Shown here one piece after another: positions 63,301 to 64,000 of a stretch of 64,000 bases of DNA; position 1 is the stretch's first letter, and each line of letters begins with the position of its first letter. Source of the stretch: Pempheris klunzingeri. Lineage: Eukaryota; Chordata; Actinopteri; Acropomatiformes; Pempheridae. The stretch spans positions 3,399,874 through 3,463,873 of the forward strand of contig NC_092014.1 in the NCBI RefSeq assembly GCF_042242105.1. The letters run 5' to 3'. The notes under the pieces are model-generated. The model was given only the letters and a program-made list of their open reading frames with translations. It ran no database searches and had not been told where the DNA came from. Both the position numbers and the translations under genes were made by a program.

Positions 63301-64000
63301 ACAGTGAGGTTTTCAGGCTATTATTGTATCAGATCTGCCGTTGGATGAGTGAGTTATGTAAAATCTCTATGGACAGCTCTCTCTAAAGTACTATTGCACC
63401 TCTTAGCCAAAAATATTCTCTGCTCTCTCTGTTCCTTTACTATTTTGGCGCCTGTTGGCCCAAACCTGACATCAGCGTAACATCATCAGATCTGAATGTT
63501 ATCGAATCTTTACAGGGCGCAGATTTCCTCCTGCTTCAACCCCCACAGAGCCAACTTTGTAGAGAGGATTAGAGTCGTTCTGACAGATGCGTGCATGTGT
63601 GTTTGTATTCCTGTTTACTAAATGCAATCTCACACCTGCACTCTTGCCTATTGCTTCTGGGTCAGCTCTCCCCTTCACCCTCTCTTCTGTCTCAGCACTC
63701 CATTTGTCCATCTCACCATCCCTTTATCCATCAATCCATCTCGGTGTTTTTTCCATCCCTCCGTTTGTCAGCTTTGCTCGACTGAACAGAGCCTTATTGG
63801 CATGAGACAAAACAGCAGTGCTGTCAGAGTCCGTAGCTGTCAAGCTAAGCCAACAATAAGCAGAAGTTGCCACAGATGAAAAGTCAACAATGTGCAGCAA
63901 TGGGCACAAACAAGATACACGAAGAGAGCAAACAGATAGAGAGTGCAGATAGTGATATGATGCTGCCAGTCACATCGTTTGATTGGAGGTGATCAAATCA
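60371..64000. other. Non-coding stretch to window end
   Basis: AT-rich, with a CA repeat at 62461-62482 and a small AAAAC repeat near 61840-61870. I find no exon with both splice sites and a recognisable product. May be the first intron of the gene suggested at 60175. Confidence 0.5.

Overview
The window looks like nuclear DNA of a teleost fish, probably a spiny-rayed one. Genes are split by short GT-AG introns, CA/GT and AT microsatellites are common, and there are Tc1-like, hAT-like and piggyBac-like elements plus LINE tails. The recognisable products are vertebrate: complement C3, YJU2B, TFIIIA, a GDNF-family ligand, WDR83 and Asterix. Most of these lie on human chromosome 19p13, so this appears to be a compact piece of that synteny block. 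Species cannot be determined from the sequence.

Layout: (1) 388-6370, plus strand: a CD22/Siglec-like inhibitory receptor with seven Ig domains, one transmembrane segment and ITIMs. (2) 7081-30989, minus strand: a complete complement C3-like gene that I resolve into 44 coding exons. Its thioester reads GCVEQ instead of GCGEQ and the catalytic-His position is Ser. It also has three tiny exons behind the signal peptide, a Thr/Pro-rich insert behind the anaphylatoxin core and an acidic insert. (3) 32366-35484, minus: yju2b. (4) 36862-37944, plus: a nine-finger TFIIIA gene in a single exon, head-to-head with yju2b. (5) 38-44.5 kb: non-coding, one Tc1-like element. (6) 44549-45396, plus: a two-exon GDNF-family ligand, best fit persephin. 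(7) 46961-51010, minus: wdr83, with a hAT element in its last intron. (8) 51595-55690, plus: wdr83os (Asterix), divergent from wdr83. (9) 56-64 kb: mostly non-coding; a possible first coding exon of an unknown gene at 60175-60279.

The genes do not form one pathway. Two are immune (a lymphoid inhibitory receptor and a complement protein arranged tail-to-tail), three are housekeeping (RNA splicing, 5S rRNA transcription/binding, ER membrane-protein biogenesis) and one is a neurotrophic factor. The most unusual content is the C3 paralog and the intronless TFIIIA gene. All exon joins were read by eye and checked for reading-frame phase; C3 exon 21 has an unresolved 5' end.
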